Shown here piece after piece: positions 1-12,825 of a DNA stretch of 64,000 nucleotides. The notes under the pieces were generated by a model. The model was not told the DNA's origin. It worked only from the letters and a program-made list of their open reading frames with translations, and ran no database searches. Source of the DNA: Thermothielavioides terrestris NRRL 8126 (lineage: Eukaryota > Ascomycota > Sordariomycetes > Sordariales > Chaetomiaceae); NCBI RefSeq assembly GCF_000226115.1, contig NC_016457.1, forward strand, positions 8,246,001 through 8,310,000, written 5' to 3'. Position 1 is the first letter of the stretch, and each line of letters begins with the position of its first letter. The position numbers and the translations under genes are program-made.

Positions 1-1553
1 TCAGCCGTATCACTCTGCGCCTGCTAGAGAGGTGGTTAGCATATCATCAAGCGGTCCCCGACTTGTATTCCGTGGGTGGCCGTTCCTTGTATTGTGTGCA
101 CTATCAAGTCTCCAACCTCCATCGAGGACGTGCGTTAGGCCTGTTCCTCCCAAGCGCTGTCGGGTGAAGCATGGCCCAGTTCCTGAAGGTATTCTGTACT
201 TGAGACGACGCAGCCAAGGGATCGGAGAGACCAACCGGGTCGGCCCCGTCCCAGTTCCCTTTTCCCGCAGCCGCAAGTCCCAGGATGATCTCCCAATATC
301 CGACAGGTTTCTGTTTGAGAGGGCAGCATCCTGGGGTTAACGTAGATGCTTGCTCTTCTCTCCATGAAGGCTGCAGCCACGAGTTCCGGCTCTGACACGT
401 CAGCAAACCGGAGATGACCGTCACTGTATCAAGCTGAGCAGCTGAGCATGACGATGGCTACCCTCGTGTGTTCCATATGGACCTTTGCAAACCGTTTACA
501 CTACGGGTTACACAACGATCCGTGCATAGGCACGGTATCTGGCAGCATGCACGCTATTCGCGAGCAAAGACCAAAAGCAAAAAAATGCCACCCGAAAAGG
601 GCATCACCCAGAAGCAATGCTGGCGAATCGATACGCAACCGCCTCGGCACTCAGGCATTGGCGCATTGCATTGGCTCGAGGCTGGATGCAAGATTGACGA
701 GACCCTGTCGCGCTCCTCAAGCCAGGGCGCCAAAGCAGGTGCGTCCTGCAACGGCCACGCCCTGACCTTGTCGATTCATTCGCTCCAGTCCACTTCACCT
801 TCACAAGCATGGCCCGAGCATGGCCCTACCTAAGGGAGTGTAGCGCAGTGTGGCATGGCCCGCGCTAACCCGCGTTAAGGTGGTTATGCCCATTTTGGGC
901 AGCTCCCATCCCAGAGAGCGCAGCTCGGCTCCTCTCTTTTCTCAACCTCTCAATCTGGGCCTCCTCTGGCTCCTGTCGCGGTAATTGAGCTGAACTTCCT
1001 CCCCTCCCGTCACCGCTGGGCGCCTTTGCGGAAAGGAGGTGTGCGTTGTCTGTTTGCTGCGATTGATCCCCGCGCCATACCGTCTTGTGCGTTTCGTTCC
1101 GAGTGGTTTTATTCCCCCCCGAGTCCAGCGATATCACTGGGGTCCCGGCCCAAGCTTCCAGCAGCGCGCCAGAAGCTTGTTGCGGTCTATTGCGGCCAAG
1201 GGAAGAGCGGGAAGTGGAGTGTCAAAGACGGGAGGACCAGTGAGTTGCAGCTTGCCCTTGACAGTTTCTCAGAAACTGCATATCATCAAAGTCGCAATGC
1301 TTGTTCCTTGACCTTTCGAATAGCCTTTTTGTCGCCTAGGGGCCCCGTGGCTACTAGTTCAAAGACACAAGAACGGCGTTGGGATTCTCCTTCGCAAGCC
1401 CCCTTGCTTTTTTTTCTTCCATATATGCAATTCCAAAGCTCTCCACCGCCACGTCGCTAACTTTTTGTCAATTGTACCCGAACACAGTCCCGTCGCTGTT
1501 TGAATATCTACCTTGCTTCTAATCCTGTCCGACGACGATTCGACTAGCCCACC
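1..1553. other. Upstream region, no gene recognised
   Basis: No reading frame here has convincing codon use or a recognisable domain. The part just upstream of 1554 is pyrimidine-rich and is probably the promoter and 5' leader of the coiled-coil gene. The rest, from the left edge, holds nothing I can identify. Confidence 0.5.
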
Positions 1554-4500
1554 ATGTCCGACGCCGACAGTTTCGAGGTTGTCCAGCACGCGGATGCTCC
1601 TGCGGCTGCAGCTGCGGCTGCGCCCGCGTCCGAGCAGGAGCCGGCAGCTGCGCAGACCCCCACCTCACCGACTGCTACTCCCGGAAAGAAGGCGACCACG
1701 GCTACCGAATCTTCAAAGCGCACTGGCGCCCCTGCCGCCCCTGCCGCTGCATCTGCCCGCCGACCGGCAGCGACTGGTGCCGCCAGCACCAAGTCGGCCA
1801 CAAGCTCGACCAAGAGCTCGACGACGACACGGACGAGCACCACTGCCGGCCTCAGCAAACCCCCGACACGGCCCACCGCAGGCACGACCGCTGCTAAGCG
1901 GCCGCCGACTGCTGCGTCGACTGTCTCGCACCGCTCCCAGCCGTCCGTGTCCGAAGACGAGAAGAAGCGGGCTTCCATCTCGGGGACAACTGGGGCAGCG
2001 CGCCGTGCTTCGACCGCGGCCAGCACTGCGGCCAGCTCGCCAACCAAGCCGAGAACCAGCAGTACAACCGCGGCTACGACTGCGGCTGCGAGGAAGCCCC
2101 CGACTGCTTCAGCTACCGCGCCCTCGAAGCCGTCCACGACTCCCTCGAAACCGGCCACCGCTTCCAAACCATCAGCCACGCCTGCTTCGTCCCCTGGTGC
2201 GACAGCCCGTGCTGCCCCTAAGCCCACGAGCACAGGAACCGTGGCCGAGGCGAAGAAGCGGCTGTCATCCGTCTCTGGAAGTACCATCAGCGGCGCGCCC
2301 CGTCACGCGCCTCGCGCCTCACTTGCATCAAACGCATCGTCCAGCGTTACCACTGCTGCCACTGACTCGGCCAAGGAGGTTGAAGAGTTGAAGGCCAAGC
2401 TTGCTTCAAGCGAGTCCGAGATTGCCGAGTTGAAGGCCCAAATCGAGTCATCCCAGGCCAAAATCACGGAGCTCACGGAGAAAGCCGGTGCTGTTGAAGG
2501 AGACCGGCCAGTGACCGAAGGCGCCCTCAGCAAGGAGGCCCTCGAGGGGCTGAAGGCGGAGCACGCGGCTGAGCTTGACGCTTTCAACAAGCAGATTGCC
2601 GAGATCCAGGAGAAGCTGGCTGCTGCCGAAAGCGACCTCGTTGCCCAGAAGACCGAACTTGCCGATGCGATCAGCAGCAAGGAGGCCGCTGAGGCCGAAC
2701 TCGCTGGGCTCAAGACGTCGCTGGAGAATCTCCAGGCGGAACATGAGGCCAAGCTGAGCGAAACCGAAGCGAACCTCAGCAGAGCTACCGAAGATCACGC
2801 CTCTAAGCTCGAAGCCCTTCAAAACAGCCTGAAGGAAGAGCACCAGGCGGCTATCCAGGCATTGGAGGCCAAGCACGCTGAGGAACTGCAAGGCGGCAAC
2901 GCGACACTCGTTGCCAACCACCAGAAGGCCATCGAGGAGCTCAACAGCGCCCACGAGGCTGCGATCGCCGAGCTGCAAAGCAAGATCGACGATCTGACAG
3001 CGGCCCAGGCAACGCTCGAAGCTGCTCACGCGGAGAAGCTTGCTGCCGCGACCGCCGCCGATTCGGCGAAGCTCGAGGCACTGGAGACGGAAATTAGCGA
3101 GCTCAAGGCCAAGCTCGACGCCGCGGAAAAGAGCGCAGAGGTCGCCAAATCGGAACTGGAGGCGAAGACGGCTGCCGTGGCTGCGCTGGAGGCTAGGGTT
3201 GCCGAGGTGGAAGCCGAACTCTCAGCTGCCAAGGAGGAGGCTGCCAAGGCCACCAGCTCACATGGCGATCTCCAGCAGCTCATCGACCGTCTCAACGAGG
3301 AGAGCAAGGCGAAAGACGCCACCATTGCCAAGATCAAAGAAGAACACGCCGCTGCGGCCGATCACCACCAGAAGCAGCTCCAGCAGGTCAGCCAGGACTA
3401 TGAGAACGAGATTGAAAGTCTGCGGGGGGATGCCTTCTTCAAGCGGCGCTTCGAGGAGCTGGAGGTGAAGCATAACGAGCTCACCAAGGCCCATGAGGAG
3501 GCTGTCGAGAGCCATGCTAGGGCGCTGGAGGCCGCCAAGGCCGAGCACGACGCTGCCGTCAAGGCGTTGGAGATCAAGGAGGCGGAGCACCAGCAGGCCC
3601 TTGATGCTCTGAGGGCGAGCCATGCTGAGGAGCTGGAAGGGGCCAAGAGCTTGGCGAGGCAGGCGCAGGAAGCCAGTGCTGAGGAAATCCAAACCCTGAA
3701 GGACAGTCACGCTAGCCAGATTGACGCCCTGAAGGCCGAGAGCGAAACCAACCTTGCCAAGGAACTTGAGGCCCTGAAGGCGACGCATGCGGAGATCCTT
3801 GACACCCTGAAGAAGGACGCCGAAGCAGAGAAGGCGCAGCTGCTTGCCCGACATGCCGACGAGCTCGCCGCTGCCAAAGCAGCCGGCGATGACAGCCAGG
3901 CCACGATGATTAAACAGATTAGGGAGGAACTCGAGGCGAAACATGCCGAGGACTTGGCGAAATTGACCGCCCAGCTTGAGGCGACTAGCGGCCTGCAAAG
4001 TGAGCTCGAGGCGAAGCATTCCGAGGTGGCGAAACTACAGGCTGAGCTCGGGGCCGCCAGCAGTCTCAGCCAGGAGCTGGGCGCCAAGCATGCGGAAGAA
4101 GTCGAGAAGCTGACGGCGCAACTTGAGGCGGCTGCCGGCTTGAAAGAAGAGCTCCAGGCCAAGCATGCTGAGGAAGTAGCCCAACTGGTCGCTCGGCTCG
4201 AGGCTGTCAGCGGCTCCAAGGAAGAATTCGAGGCCAGGCACGCGGCGGAGATCGCGAAGCTGACGGCTGAGCTCGAAACCGCCAAGAACCTCCAGCAGGA
4301 CCTCGAGGCCGCGCAAGCCAAGCTTGCCGAGGCAGAGGCTAGCCATTCGTCTGCCCTCGAGTCTTTGAAGAAGAGTCTCGAGGATGCGCACGCAGCCGAG
4401 GTGGAGAAGCTTATCGCGCTGAACAACCAGGCTCAGGAGGCCCTGAGAGCGGAGGGGGCGACGAGCACTCAGGCCCAGCTCGACGCCTTGCGACAGGAGC

Positions 4501-5631
4501 ATGCGCGCCTGGTTGAGGAGCTGACTGCCAAGTACGAGGCGGATGCCTCGTCCAGGTCTGCCGAGTTGGCCAAGGTGGAAGCGGCCAAGCTCGAGGTCGA
4601 CGCAGCTCTTGAGACCCTCAAAGCCGAGCATGCCAAGGCACAGGAGGAGCTCGACACGCTCAGCCAGCAGCTCGCGCTAGAGAAGATGGAGAAATTCACC
4701 GCCCAGGCTGAGCTCGACGCCGCGAAGAATGCCAAGCCCGACACCACCGAGCTGGACGCCCTCCGGGAGCAACTTGCCGTCCTCACCGCGGCCCACGAGA
4801 AGGAGATTGCTGAGCTCAAGACGAGCCACGAGGAGGCGCTTGGCATTGCCGGCGAGGCGTCCAGCAAGGCAGCCTCGGAGCTTGCCAGAGTCAGGGAGGA
4901 GCTGGCCATGACACAGAAGGAGTTGGAAGCCCACAAGCTCGAGGCCGAGGCTAAGCAGAAGACTTCTGAGGCCGATTACAAGGACATGCACGACAGCATG
5001 ACGCAGCTTGTCGAGGAGGCGCAGAGCGCGGCGGCCGAGGCGCAGAAGAAGCTCACGGACGCGGAGCAGCGTTTTGCCGAGGCAGACCAGAAGATCGCGG
5101 AGCTCACGGCGCAGCTGAAGGTCAGGAATGCGGAGCTGGCCGAGGCTAGGGTATGTCCTTCTGCAGTTCAGCCTTGCCAAGCACTCGAGGAAGGCACCTA
5201 GACCGCTCGAGTTTGCTAACAACCAGCCCCGCTCACAGGCTCGGGCCGAGGCACCCAAAGGCCTCGCGGCCAGCCGGTTCGCCAACCTCCCCGACGACGA
5301 GACCAACAACAACAGCAACAACAGCGAAGGCGCTAGTGGCCAGGAGGAAGGTGAGGCCGAGCAAGACCATTCTTCGGCGGCATTAGCTTCGGTGCGAACA
5401 ACCCTAGCTTATCACGCAGCATTCTTATAATAACCCTCCCTTTCTCTCTCTCTGCGCGTGTGTGTTTTCCCCAGTCTGGCTGACACTTGCGGGGCGGGGG
5501 GTGTGGCGTGTGATGAACAGCTCGCTAGAGTCGAAAAGTCGATCAGCCAGCTCAAGGACTTTGACGAAGAGCTCGCAAGCCAGCACCACCAGATGCTCAA
5601 GTCCATCACCGACTTCAAGAGGCCGTCTTGA
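1554..5631 (+). CDS. Large Ala/Glu/Lys-rich coiled-coil protein (1286 aa)
   Basis: Three exons: 1554-5150, 5239-5391 and 5521-5631. Intron 1 is GTATGT..CACAG and intron 2 is GTGCGA..AACAG; both are phase 0. Residues 1 to about 270 are a basic, low-complexity Ala/Thr/Ser/Pro region likely to be disordered. From about 275 to the C-terminus the protein is almost unbroken heptad-type coiled coil rich in Glu, Lys, Ala and Leu. Residues about 792-919 contain imperfect repeats of roughly 26 residues built on an ELEAKHAEE..KLTAQLEA pattern. The last exon encodes a compact, less repetitive tail (VEKSISQLKDFDEEL) that reads like a conserved C-terminus and supports the splice model. Similar fungal proteins are often labelled 'M protein repeat protein'. 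No enzymatic domain, signal peptide or membrane segment is seen, so a scaffold or tether role is only inferred. The ATG at 1554 opens the long frame and follows a CACC context. Confidence 0.85.
3927..4310 (+). repeat. Tandem coiled-coil coding repeats, about 26 residues each
   Basis: About five imperfect repeat units of about 75-80 bp lie within exon 1 of the coiled-coil gene. Each contains a variant of EL(E/Q/G)AKHAEE followed by (K/Q)L(T/V)A(Q/R)LEA. Units differ at many synonymous positions, so the array is old rather than a recent slippage product. Confidence 0.6.
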
Positions 5632-6591
5632 AAAGCCCGACACATCGGATGACGAGATGCTTCCATGCCGTGCCGCCGTGAGAGGGGAGGGGGTGTGAGA
5701 AGCCGAATTCGCTGACGACGGCTGGCGGTTTGACACAGCAACTATGAGCCTTGGGAGCTGGGAACGAGCGACGCGGTGCTGCACAGGAGACTGGGGTTGG
5801 ATGGGGCTAAGTGCTGAGTGCTTGGGGGGACAGGGAGGGGTGGTATCCATCTCATTTTCATCTCTTCGACCTGGATCATCTTTTGGAACCCCTACTTTTT
5901 TGCAACTTACCACTTACAAGCGGGCCCGGCGGAGGGTGCCCGGTTACCTTTTTAATGATGGATTCGAGATTCTTTTTTCTTTTCTTTTCTTTCCCCCCCT
6001 GAACATGTTCAACCGCCTTACGCAGTATGTCCACCTGATTCCTGATACCCATTTGGCTACCCACCTGCTTATTTGTGTGCCCCTCATCTCTAAGTTGGTA
6101 CGTGTCGGTCTGGGGCGTGTACGGATACATCAGGAACGAACAGACAGGTACATTCCACCCACTGTTTACCTTGTACCCAGGAGGAAGGAGATAGGCCTGG
6201 TCGGCGGTGCAGATTGAGTTGACAGGGTTTCTTGTGTCCGTGGAGTGCGTGCGATTCTGTTTTGCTGCAGTACTTAGCCTTCGCAACCTGGAACCTTCAC
6301 AATTGTGATTGCGTTCACCCTGGGAAGCTGAGAAGGGTCGATATGACGTCCGTGCGCCTACGTGGCCTGAGCGTCCCGCGCCAAAATTCCACTCACGGAC
6401 CTTTCCCAAGCCTCAACCCATCGCTTCCATTTTCGCGTCCCCGCCAAAATCCTTCCCGCACGCGCCAGCAGCCGCGGTGAAAACTCCGTTCCATCCGCCT
6501 TCGCTCGGAGCCGTCAGTTCTTCCGTCCGCAGCGAACAAGTAAGCCCAGGTCCCCAGACCGGGGATAGCTTCCCGACCTAACAACCAAGAG
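5632..6591. other. Intergenic region between coiled-coil gene and Zn2Cys6 gene
   Basis: It holds the 3' flank of the coiled-coil gene and the probable promoter and leader of the next gene. A T/C-rich run lies near 5970-6000. No protein or RNA gene was recognised. Confidence 0.5.
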
Positions 6592-6877
6592 GTATGTTCT
6601 CGGCCTTTGTCCAGGTTTCATTTGGCAACATTGTGCAATGGCATCTGCAACACTGTCGATGGCCGGAGACGGTACTTGCACGGTTGTCGACGCTGTCGCG
6701 ATGATGAGTGCGGAGGTGCAGCCAATTTTTCATGTTTGGACATTTTGTCTGGTCGATGTCGTGCAGTCGACATGCACGTTGATAGCAACACAACACAACA
6801 ATTGATCGCGTTTTCTAACGACCAACCAGATTGCCATCGCGCTACTATTTCGTGCGCATGCTAATGCTTCTGTACAG
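6592..6877 (+). other. Probable 5'UTR intron of the Zn2Cys6 gene
   Basis: Position 6592 is a consensus fungal donor (GAG|GTATGT). Position 6877 ends a consensus acceptor (TGTACAG) with a branch-like GCTAAT just upstream. The 286-nt segment lies in the leader, 146 nt before the ATG at 7024. This is inferred from splice motifs only. Confidence 0.4.
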
Positions 6878-7023
6878 AGCGCCCAGGCGAGCTCTCAAGG
6901 TTCAAACTGTAAAGACCGTGTGAGAGACTGGGCAAGTGCACCCTCGCAACTCAACGGGGACGCCGTTGCTGTGGTCCTGATCTGGCTCTCAGTGTGAACC
7001 TCAGCACGGCTGGCTAGCTCGCT

Positions 7024-9782
7024 ATGGACATCAAAAAGCCACCCCCGGAGGAGGAGGAGGATTCCGTGATGCAGCACAGCTATCCCTCCCCCATGGTCGA
7101 CACCGGCGAGGCGCAGTATTATGAGCAGCTCGCTCAGCATCGGGGCGACATCGACCCCCAGTTGGAGCACCAGCCCAACATGTCCGCGCACCAGGAACCG
7201 CCCGAGCACCATGAACTGCACCAACTCCAGCGGCTTCAGGAGCCGCCAGCGCCGCCGCAGCAGCAGGATTCGCGTCCGCCAGTCAGCGCAGATGAGCTCC
7301 AGCTTGCCGCCCAGTTGACCCAAGGCCTCGAGCCTATGATGGCCGCCGCCGCCGTCCAGGATCAGGCGCAGGAGCAGCAGCCCATGTCGCAGCAGGAGGC
7401 GCAGATGCAGCAACAGCCCGACGCCGAACAGAACCTGCAAGAGCAGCTCGAGGCGTCGTTGCAGAACCACGACCATGATTTGCAAAACCAGAGGCTCCAG
7501 GATGTCCTGCCGCACCAGGGCCAGCCACAACCTGATCACTATCCCCACGACTCGCCGGCTCCCCCACATCTATCACACCACATGCCCATGGAACCCCTTC
7601 CCATGCAGCAGCAGTATCAACAGCATGGTGCCACTCCGCCACGCAAACGTTCCAAGGTGTCGCGTGCGTGCGACGAGTGCCGGCGAAAGAAGATCAAGTG
7701 CAATGCGCCAGCCGACTCCAGTGTGCAGGCCTGCGCCAACTGTCAGCGCTCTCACGCAGCGTGCTTGTTCAGCCGCATACCGCAGAAGCGTGGTCCCAGT
7801 AAAGGGTAGGTTTGTCCAGCTCATTTTTACTCTTTTCACAGGAAGGGCTCGCTGACATTTGTCAGTTACATCAAGGAGCTGGCCGACCGGATCAATACGA
7901 TCGAAGGAAAGCTCAATACCACTGTCGATGGCCTGGACAGGAGGGCGTCGGCCGAAGCCTTTGCAACTCCCGGACTGGGCGACGAAAGCCGGAAGAGACC
8001 CTTTGCCAGCATCTCTGGCGACGGCTTTGCCGCCCCCTCTCCCAACAGGATGCCGGCCTATGCCAGCGAGCACCGCCAGATTCTGCCCTACGTGCAGCCC
8101 GATTTCCGCCCAGCCCCAACTGCTGGTACTCCAAATGACCTCGTCCCAAAGCCCCTCGCGCCGGCTCAGATCCCTGGTGCGACCAACGGCCTCGCTTTAC
8201 AAGACCACTCTGAGATGATGGAGGGAATGTCGCAGAGCGAGCTGCCTCAGGGGCCGGGGCCTCAAGCAGACCACATACCAGAGATCGATGACACTGCATT
8301 CAACTGGTAAGATGCTTGCCTTTCCTTTTAGGGGTACACTTTTGGCCAACTGACCGGCTCTTAGTTATTTGGAAGTCGTGCACCCCACTTTCCCGCTTCT
8401 GGCGAGCACCAAGGCCAGAGTGCAATCGCTCTTCTGGCAGATACCACCGGCCATCCAGAGCGCGTTTCACAATGCCTTCCTTGCTATGGTCAACCCGTTC
8501 CTCCCCGCTTCGGACAGTCAGGCGAATGGCGACCCTGCCACGGCGTGTCGCTTGCTCAGTGAATGGGAAGCGGGACACAAGGCCGCCGGCTCGACCATCA
8601 CCGACCTGGTGCGCCTGCAGACGCTCATCATGGCGGCCATCGCAGTGGATTGCCACGGCATTGCGTATTCCCAGGGGCAGCTTGGTGGTCTCTCGAAAGC
8701 CGAGATTCTCGGCCGAGCTGTCGGCCTCGCGTATTCGATGAAGCTCTTCGCCCGCCAAGTGGACTTGGAACCCAACCCGGAGTTGGATCCCAACTCGGAC
8801 GACAATGTGGCGCTGCGAGCGTGGTGGGTACTCATCATGCTGGATCGGTGGAATGCCGCCGGCATGGGCATGCCTGCCTTGATCAGCAATGACAGTGTTG
8901 CGGTTGACCCTGGCTTGAGGCTCGTCGCCGGCGAAGTTGTCTTCTCGCTCATCCGTAAGTTCCACGGCCGCGCACATGGTTTACTATGCCAGTCTGACAT
9001 CAAGCACAGATATATCGCACGTTCTCGGGCACATCGTACCTGTTGCCATCAATCCCGTGCTGGATCCCTTCGCGCCAGCGGGCTCAACACTGATCTCGAT
9101 GAGCAAGATGTCCACCGGCATGCTGCCCTGGATCTTGCCCAGCCCACTCACCGAGCCCATGCTGCTCCTCGCCTATTGGCACGCACGGCTCATCTCCGAA
9201 CTCCTTGCTCCGCGGCAGAACCCCGCCAATGTCCTCCAGGCGACCAGGAACCTAGTGCAGCTCCTCGGCGCCAACTACAAACTCGTCAGCCCCCTGACCC
9301 ACCACTTCATCGCGCTCGCCGCGCTCGGCTTGCTGCAGCTGCGACAGATGGACGAAAGCCGGGATGAGGCCGACCGCCTGATAAACGACGTGCTGGAGTT
9401 CAGCATGGCGCCCTCGCCCTGGAACGACGCCGTCCGCGCCAAGCTCGCCGAACATCTGCCCCGCCCGGGCACGGCCGCGAGCGCGGCGGCCGACGGCCAG
9501 AACCTGCACCAGCTCGCGGATATGGCCGCCGCCAAGGAGGGCTCCGTGCCTGCTGCCGACGCAGATGGGGCGCACGGCGGGCCGAAGGAGGAGCCGCTTG
9601 CGTCTGGGGATGATGGCCCGGCGCCGGATGTAGATTTAGGCCAAGCGGAGCGGGACCGCGTCGCCGGCGGCGCGAGCGGTGGCAACCTGCAGCCGCCGGC
9701 GAATGTGGATGTGCGAGCGCTGCTGAGAGCTGGGTATCTCACTTGGTTTGAAGAGCCAGTTGAGGATGGGCTGGCTGAGTGA
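7024..9782 (+). CDS. Zn(II)2Cys6 transcription factor, Rgt1/COL-26-like (861 aa)
   Basis: Four exons: 7024-7805, 7866-8306, 8365-8954 and 9010-9782. All introns are GT..AG and 55-60 nt, and reading phase closes across each. Residues 1-210 are acidic and Gln/His/Pro-rich. The binuclear cluster has Cys at about 216, 219, 226, 237, 240 and 247 (C-X2-C-X6-C-X10-C-X2-C-X6-C). A GPSKGYIKELADRI linker follows and leads into a short dimerisation-type helix. The middle region (YLEVVHPTFPLLAS onwards) matches the fungal-specific transcription factor domain. The cluster and linker resemble the Rgt1 group, whose filamentous-fungal members (COL-26 in Neurospora, BglR in Trichoderma) tune glucose sensing and plant-polysaccharide use. 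Assignment to that group is from memory of the family, so no symbol is given. The protein should act in the nucleus. It is transcribed away from the coiled-coil gene and converges on the copper-fist gene. Confidence 0.88.
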
Positions 9783-12700
9783 GTGAGGGAGGGAGGCGGG
9801 GTGGTGCGATTTAATTCGATGCCGGCCTTATGGAGGGATCTTACCGCCAGCTGTAGACCTGGTTGCAACGCTGTCTGCAAGCTAATGCTAGTTGAGGGTT
9901 GGTGACTGTGTGTTTTTTTCCTGTCTGGATATCTCTGTGCTGTTTACGGTGAGGGGGCGGGCGTTACGATAGGATGGGCTGGGAAGGGAGTTGTGGAAAA
10001 GTTGGTGTTTTGTCCTCCTGTACCTGCATTCTCAGTAAGAACAGCGACTTGCAGTTGGTCCTGTTCATGAAGATCTCCCAGGAAGCATTTCCCTAGCAGC
10101 TCTGCCTACCTAATGTGTATGTAGTGTACTTAAGATTTGTGAATGTGCTCACCCTGCTGGAGTCGCATGGACTTCGATCCAGAGCACCGCCCTGCACAGG
10201 TGAATGACCCCTTAATCACCCCCACATTGCAAGTCGTTGTTATGCAGTAGCGTATTACGACTGGCGTGCAGTACGGAGTAACTACCGTTACCTGAGTTTG
10301 AGTGCGGGTGGGTTCAGGGTGCTGTCTTCAGCGTTCTTCCGACATAACTACATCCTGAGATGCAGATTTGGCCTTGGGTGAATGTCAGGCAAGCTATTTA
10401 CATGCTGCCGTCTCTCATGCATCCATTCTCGTCTTAGGTGAGTCCGGATGCCAAACGTCACATTATCTGTATGAACAGCTCGCACGTGCTAGTCGGGTTC
10501 AGCGCTTGTGCATAGCAACTGTGTCACGTAAAGGAACGAACTCCGTGACCGGAGTTGCGAAGTTCATCCCACTTTCCATCGCGAATGTTTAGTGTCGTTC
10601 ATAAACTAAGTTAGTGGGAAGTGATCGGCAGGAGCTGCATGGGCCGGTTTATTTTCGGACTCGGTGACGTCTTTGGATCTGATGAGACGCAATGTCTCAC
10701 ATGCCATCTTCAGACTTTTACCTCCTTGGTTAGTGTGCACCAGTTGTCCATTTCCATATTGTAATGTAATACGCGAATCAAATCATAGGCGGAGGCAACT
10801 CCGCGCTAACTAACGCAGCACGCCTTAAATAAACCGCTACGCAGTAATTCTTCAATGCGGTGGCGGTCAAGCGGCCAAGCATTGATACCGGTGCCAGTTC
10901 TGCCACACCGACTCTCATCGGCGCTCCACATCCCTCACGTGCCCCATATGCAAGTCAAGCGGACTCCAAGATGACTCGCCGCCTCTGGAGGTCGACTGCA
11001 GTGTAATCAGTAGTGTAGCGCAGTGAGATGTTGGTATCCGTGGGGGTTCCATGCTTGGCCACCTCGCTTCCCCAAACCGGCGATTTCATCCAGGTAGTCT
11101 AGCAACCTCATCCAGCCCATTGGGCGGGGGCCAATGATACTGCACATCCTCTAGTTATTCGAGGAAGAGTACGGGATGCGAGGAAAGCTTAAACTAAACC
11201 TTACTACGATAACTTTCCGGCCGCTCGGCAAGTCAAGACTCACCGACCAACGCCGACCCCGAAAACCCAAACTGACGACTGCCGCGGAGCCGATGACATG
11301 CCGAGCACGCATAGTACATAAGGTACATACATCAGTTAAGGTTAAAAAACGAGAAATAAAGCAAAACCGAGTTATATCCGGGCCGGCCACCGAAGCCTCC
11401 GAGAGATGACACAACAACCAAGGTTCGCCTTTCTCTCCACTCCACCACCCTGGCGTCTCAATCTCCGACTCCACTGCGGTTGAAAGGAGGTGTGGTGATC
11501 CACAGGAGAAATGCAGCAGTACGTCCGGATCCGGACGGACGGACGGTGGCGGTGTGGATGAGGTGATGAGGAGGGCCAGAGGTACAGACAGCATGGGGCT
11601 TCCATCAAGTTGACTTTCCTCCTGGCCGGCTGAGCAAGAAAAGCTGACTGCTGGAACTACTGCGTACCGCGTACTGCGAGCGTGGTGGATGAAGGTCACC
11701 ATCTCAAACATGAGAAAACGGCGCATGGGAGAAGAGAAGAGGCCAGCCAGCAGGGCTTAAGCTGACACGATCTTGCTCAAAGCATCTTGTCTATTGAAAT
11801 GTATCTATTTGTCGGGTTTGCGTATATACTCTCTGTCTGCCTGTCTGCCTGTCCGTTCGTTTCGTCCACCTCCCCTTTCCCACGACCACCATTCCAAGTA
11901 GGCGGTGATCGTCTGCCTGCTCTTCTCTCGCGCTCTGTCCACTGTCCACGCCCCAAGCAACCTAAGCTCACCTAGAACTAGGCTAGGCGCCTAGAACTAG
12001 GCAAGGTATTTTAAGCTCCGCTAAGCGGCTCCGTAGTTGAGAAACGGTGAGTGCGTCGCGAACAAAAACGTGCATGCATCGGGTGTATGACGAGGCAGCA
12101 GTCCCAGCCAGACACACCAGACGTCAAGAAGCAAAAACGTATAGATACCTGGCAAGGCAGGTTTGAACTTCAAATAGCCACACAGGTTTAGCAGCAGCGA
12201 ACCGTCCCTTGAGTGAGAAAGCCTCCACCGCCATGCCGTTGACGCGGAAACGAAACGTGGGAATAAACGAATCGAATCATAAGCAGCACTCCCACCGTCC
12301 GACCGACCATGAAACTTTTTTTTTCTTGCTCTTTTATGATCCCGTGAAACCGCGCTCAAACCAGGCGAAAATGCGAGAAGGGGAACGTAATGTAGTTAGA
12401 TAGGTAGGCGGGGTAAGATTGTGGATAAGTTGAAGGATAAGTTGAAGGATGAATCAGGGAAGACAGGGAAATTGATCATCATGTTCGTTTGACTGTCATG
12501 CCCAGGATAAGAAAAAAGATGCAGCAAAGGGAAACGATACCGAAATGACGAGAAGAACTGCCTCCTGCGCCACCTAGAAGAAGAACTGACTCCCTGTCGC
12601 CGCCCCGTTTGTGCTCCATTCTCCATTCTGTGTAAAGCCGAGAAAATGCGAGCGAAATCAGAAAACGCCGCCGGACAAGGTAAAAAGGGGGACATATGCA

Positions 12701-12825
12701 CGTGGCAGGCACGGAAACGCGTCTCTTCGCAGCTGATCCTAGCCACGGCGCCAGATTCCTCCCAGCTGTTCTGGTTTACCCCAGCGAGGCAAGCCATCTC
12801 CCCCCCAGCAACCGTCACCGCCGTG
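9783..12825. other. 3-kb convergent intergenic region, no gene recognised
   Basis: It lies between the 3' ends of the Zn2Cys6 and copper-fist genes. Longer frames here (for example 11151-11726, minus) lack fungal coding character. Small local repeats are present: GTCTGCCT-type units near 11830 and two copies of CCTAGAACTAGGC near 11970-12002. I see no RNA gene or transposon. Confidence 0.5.
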
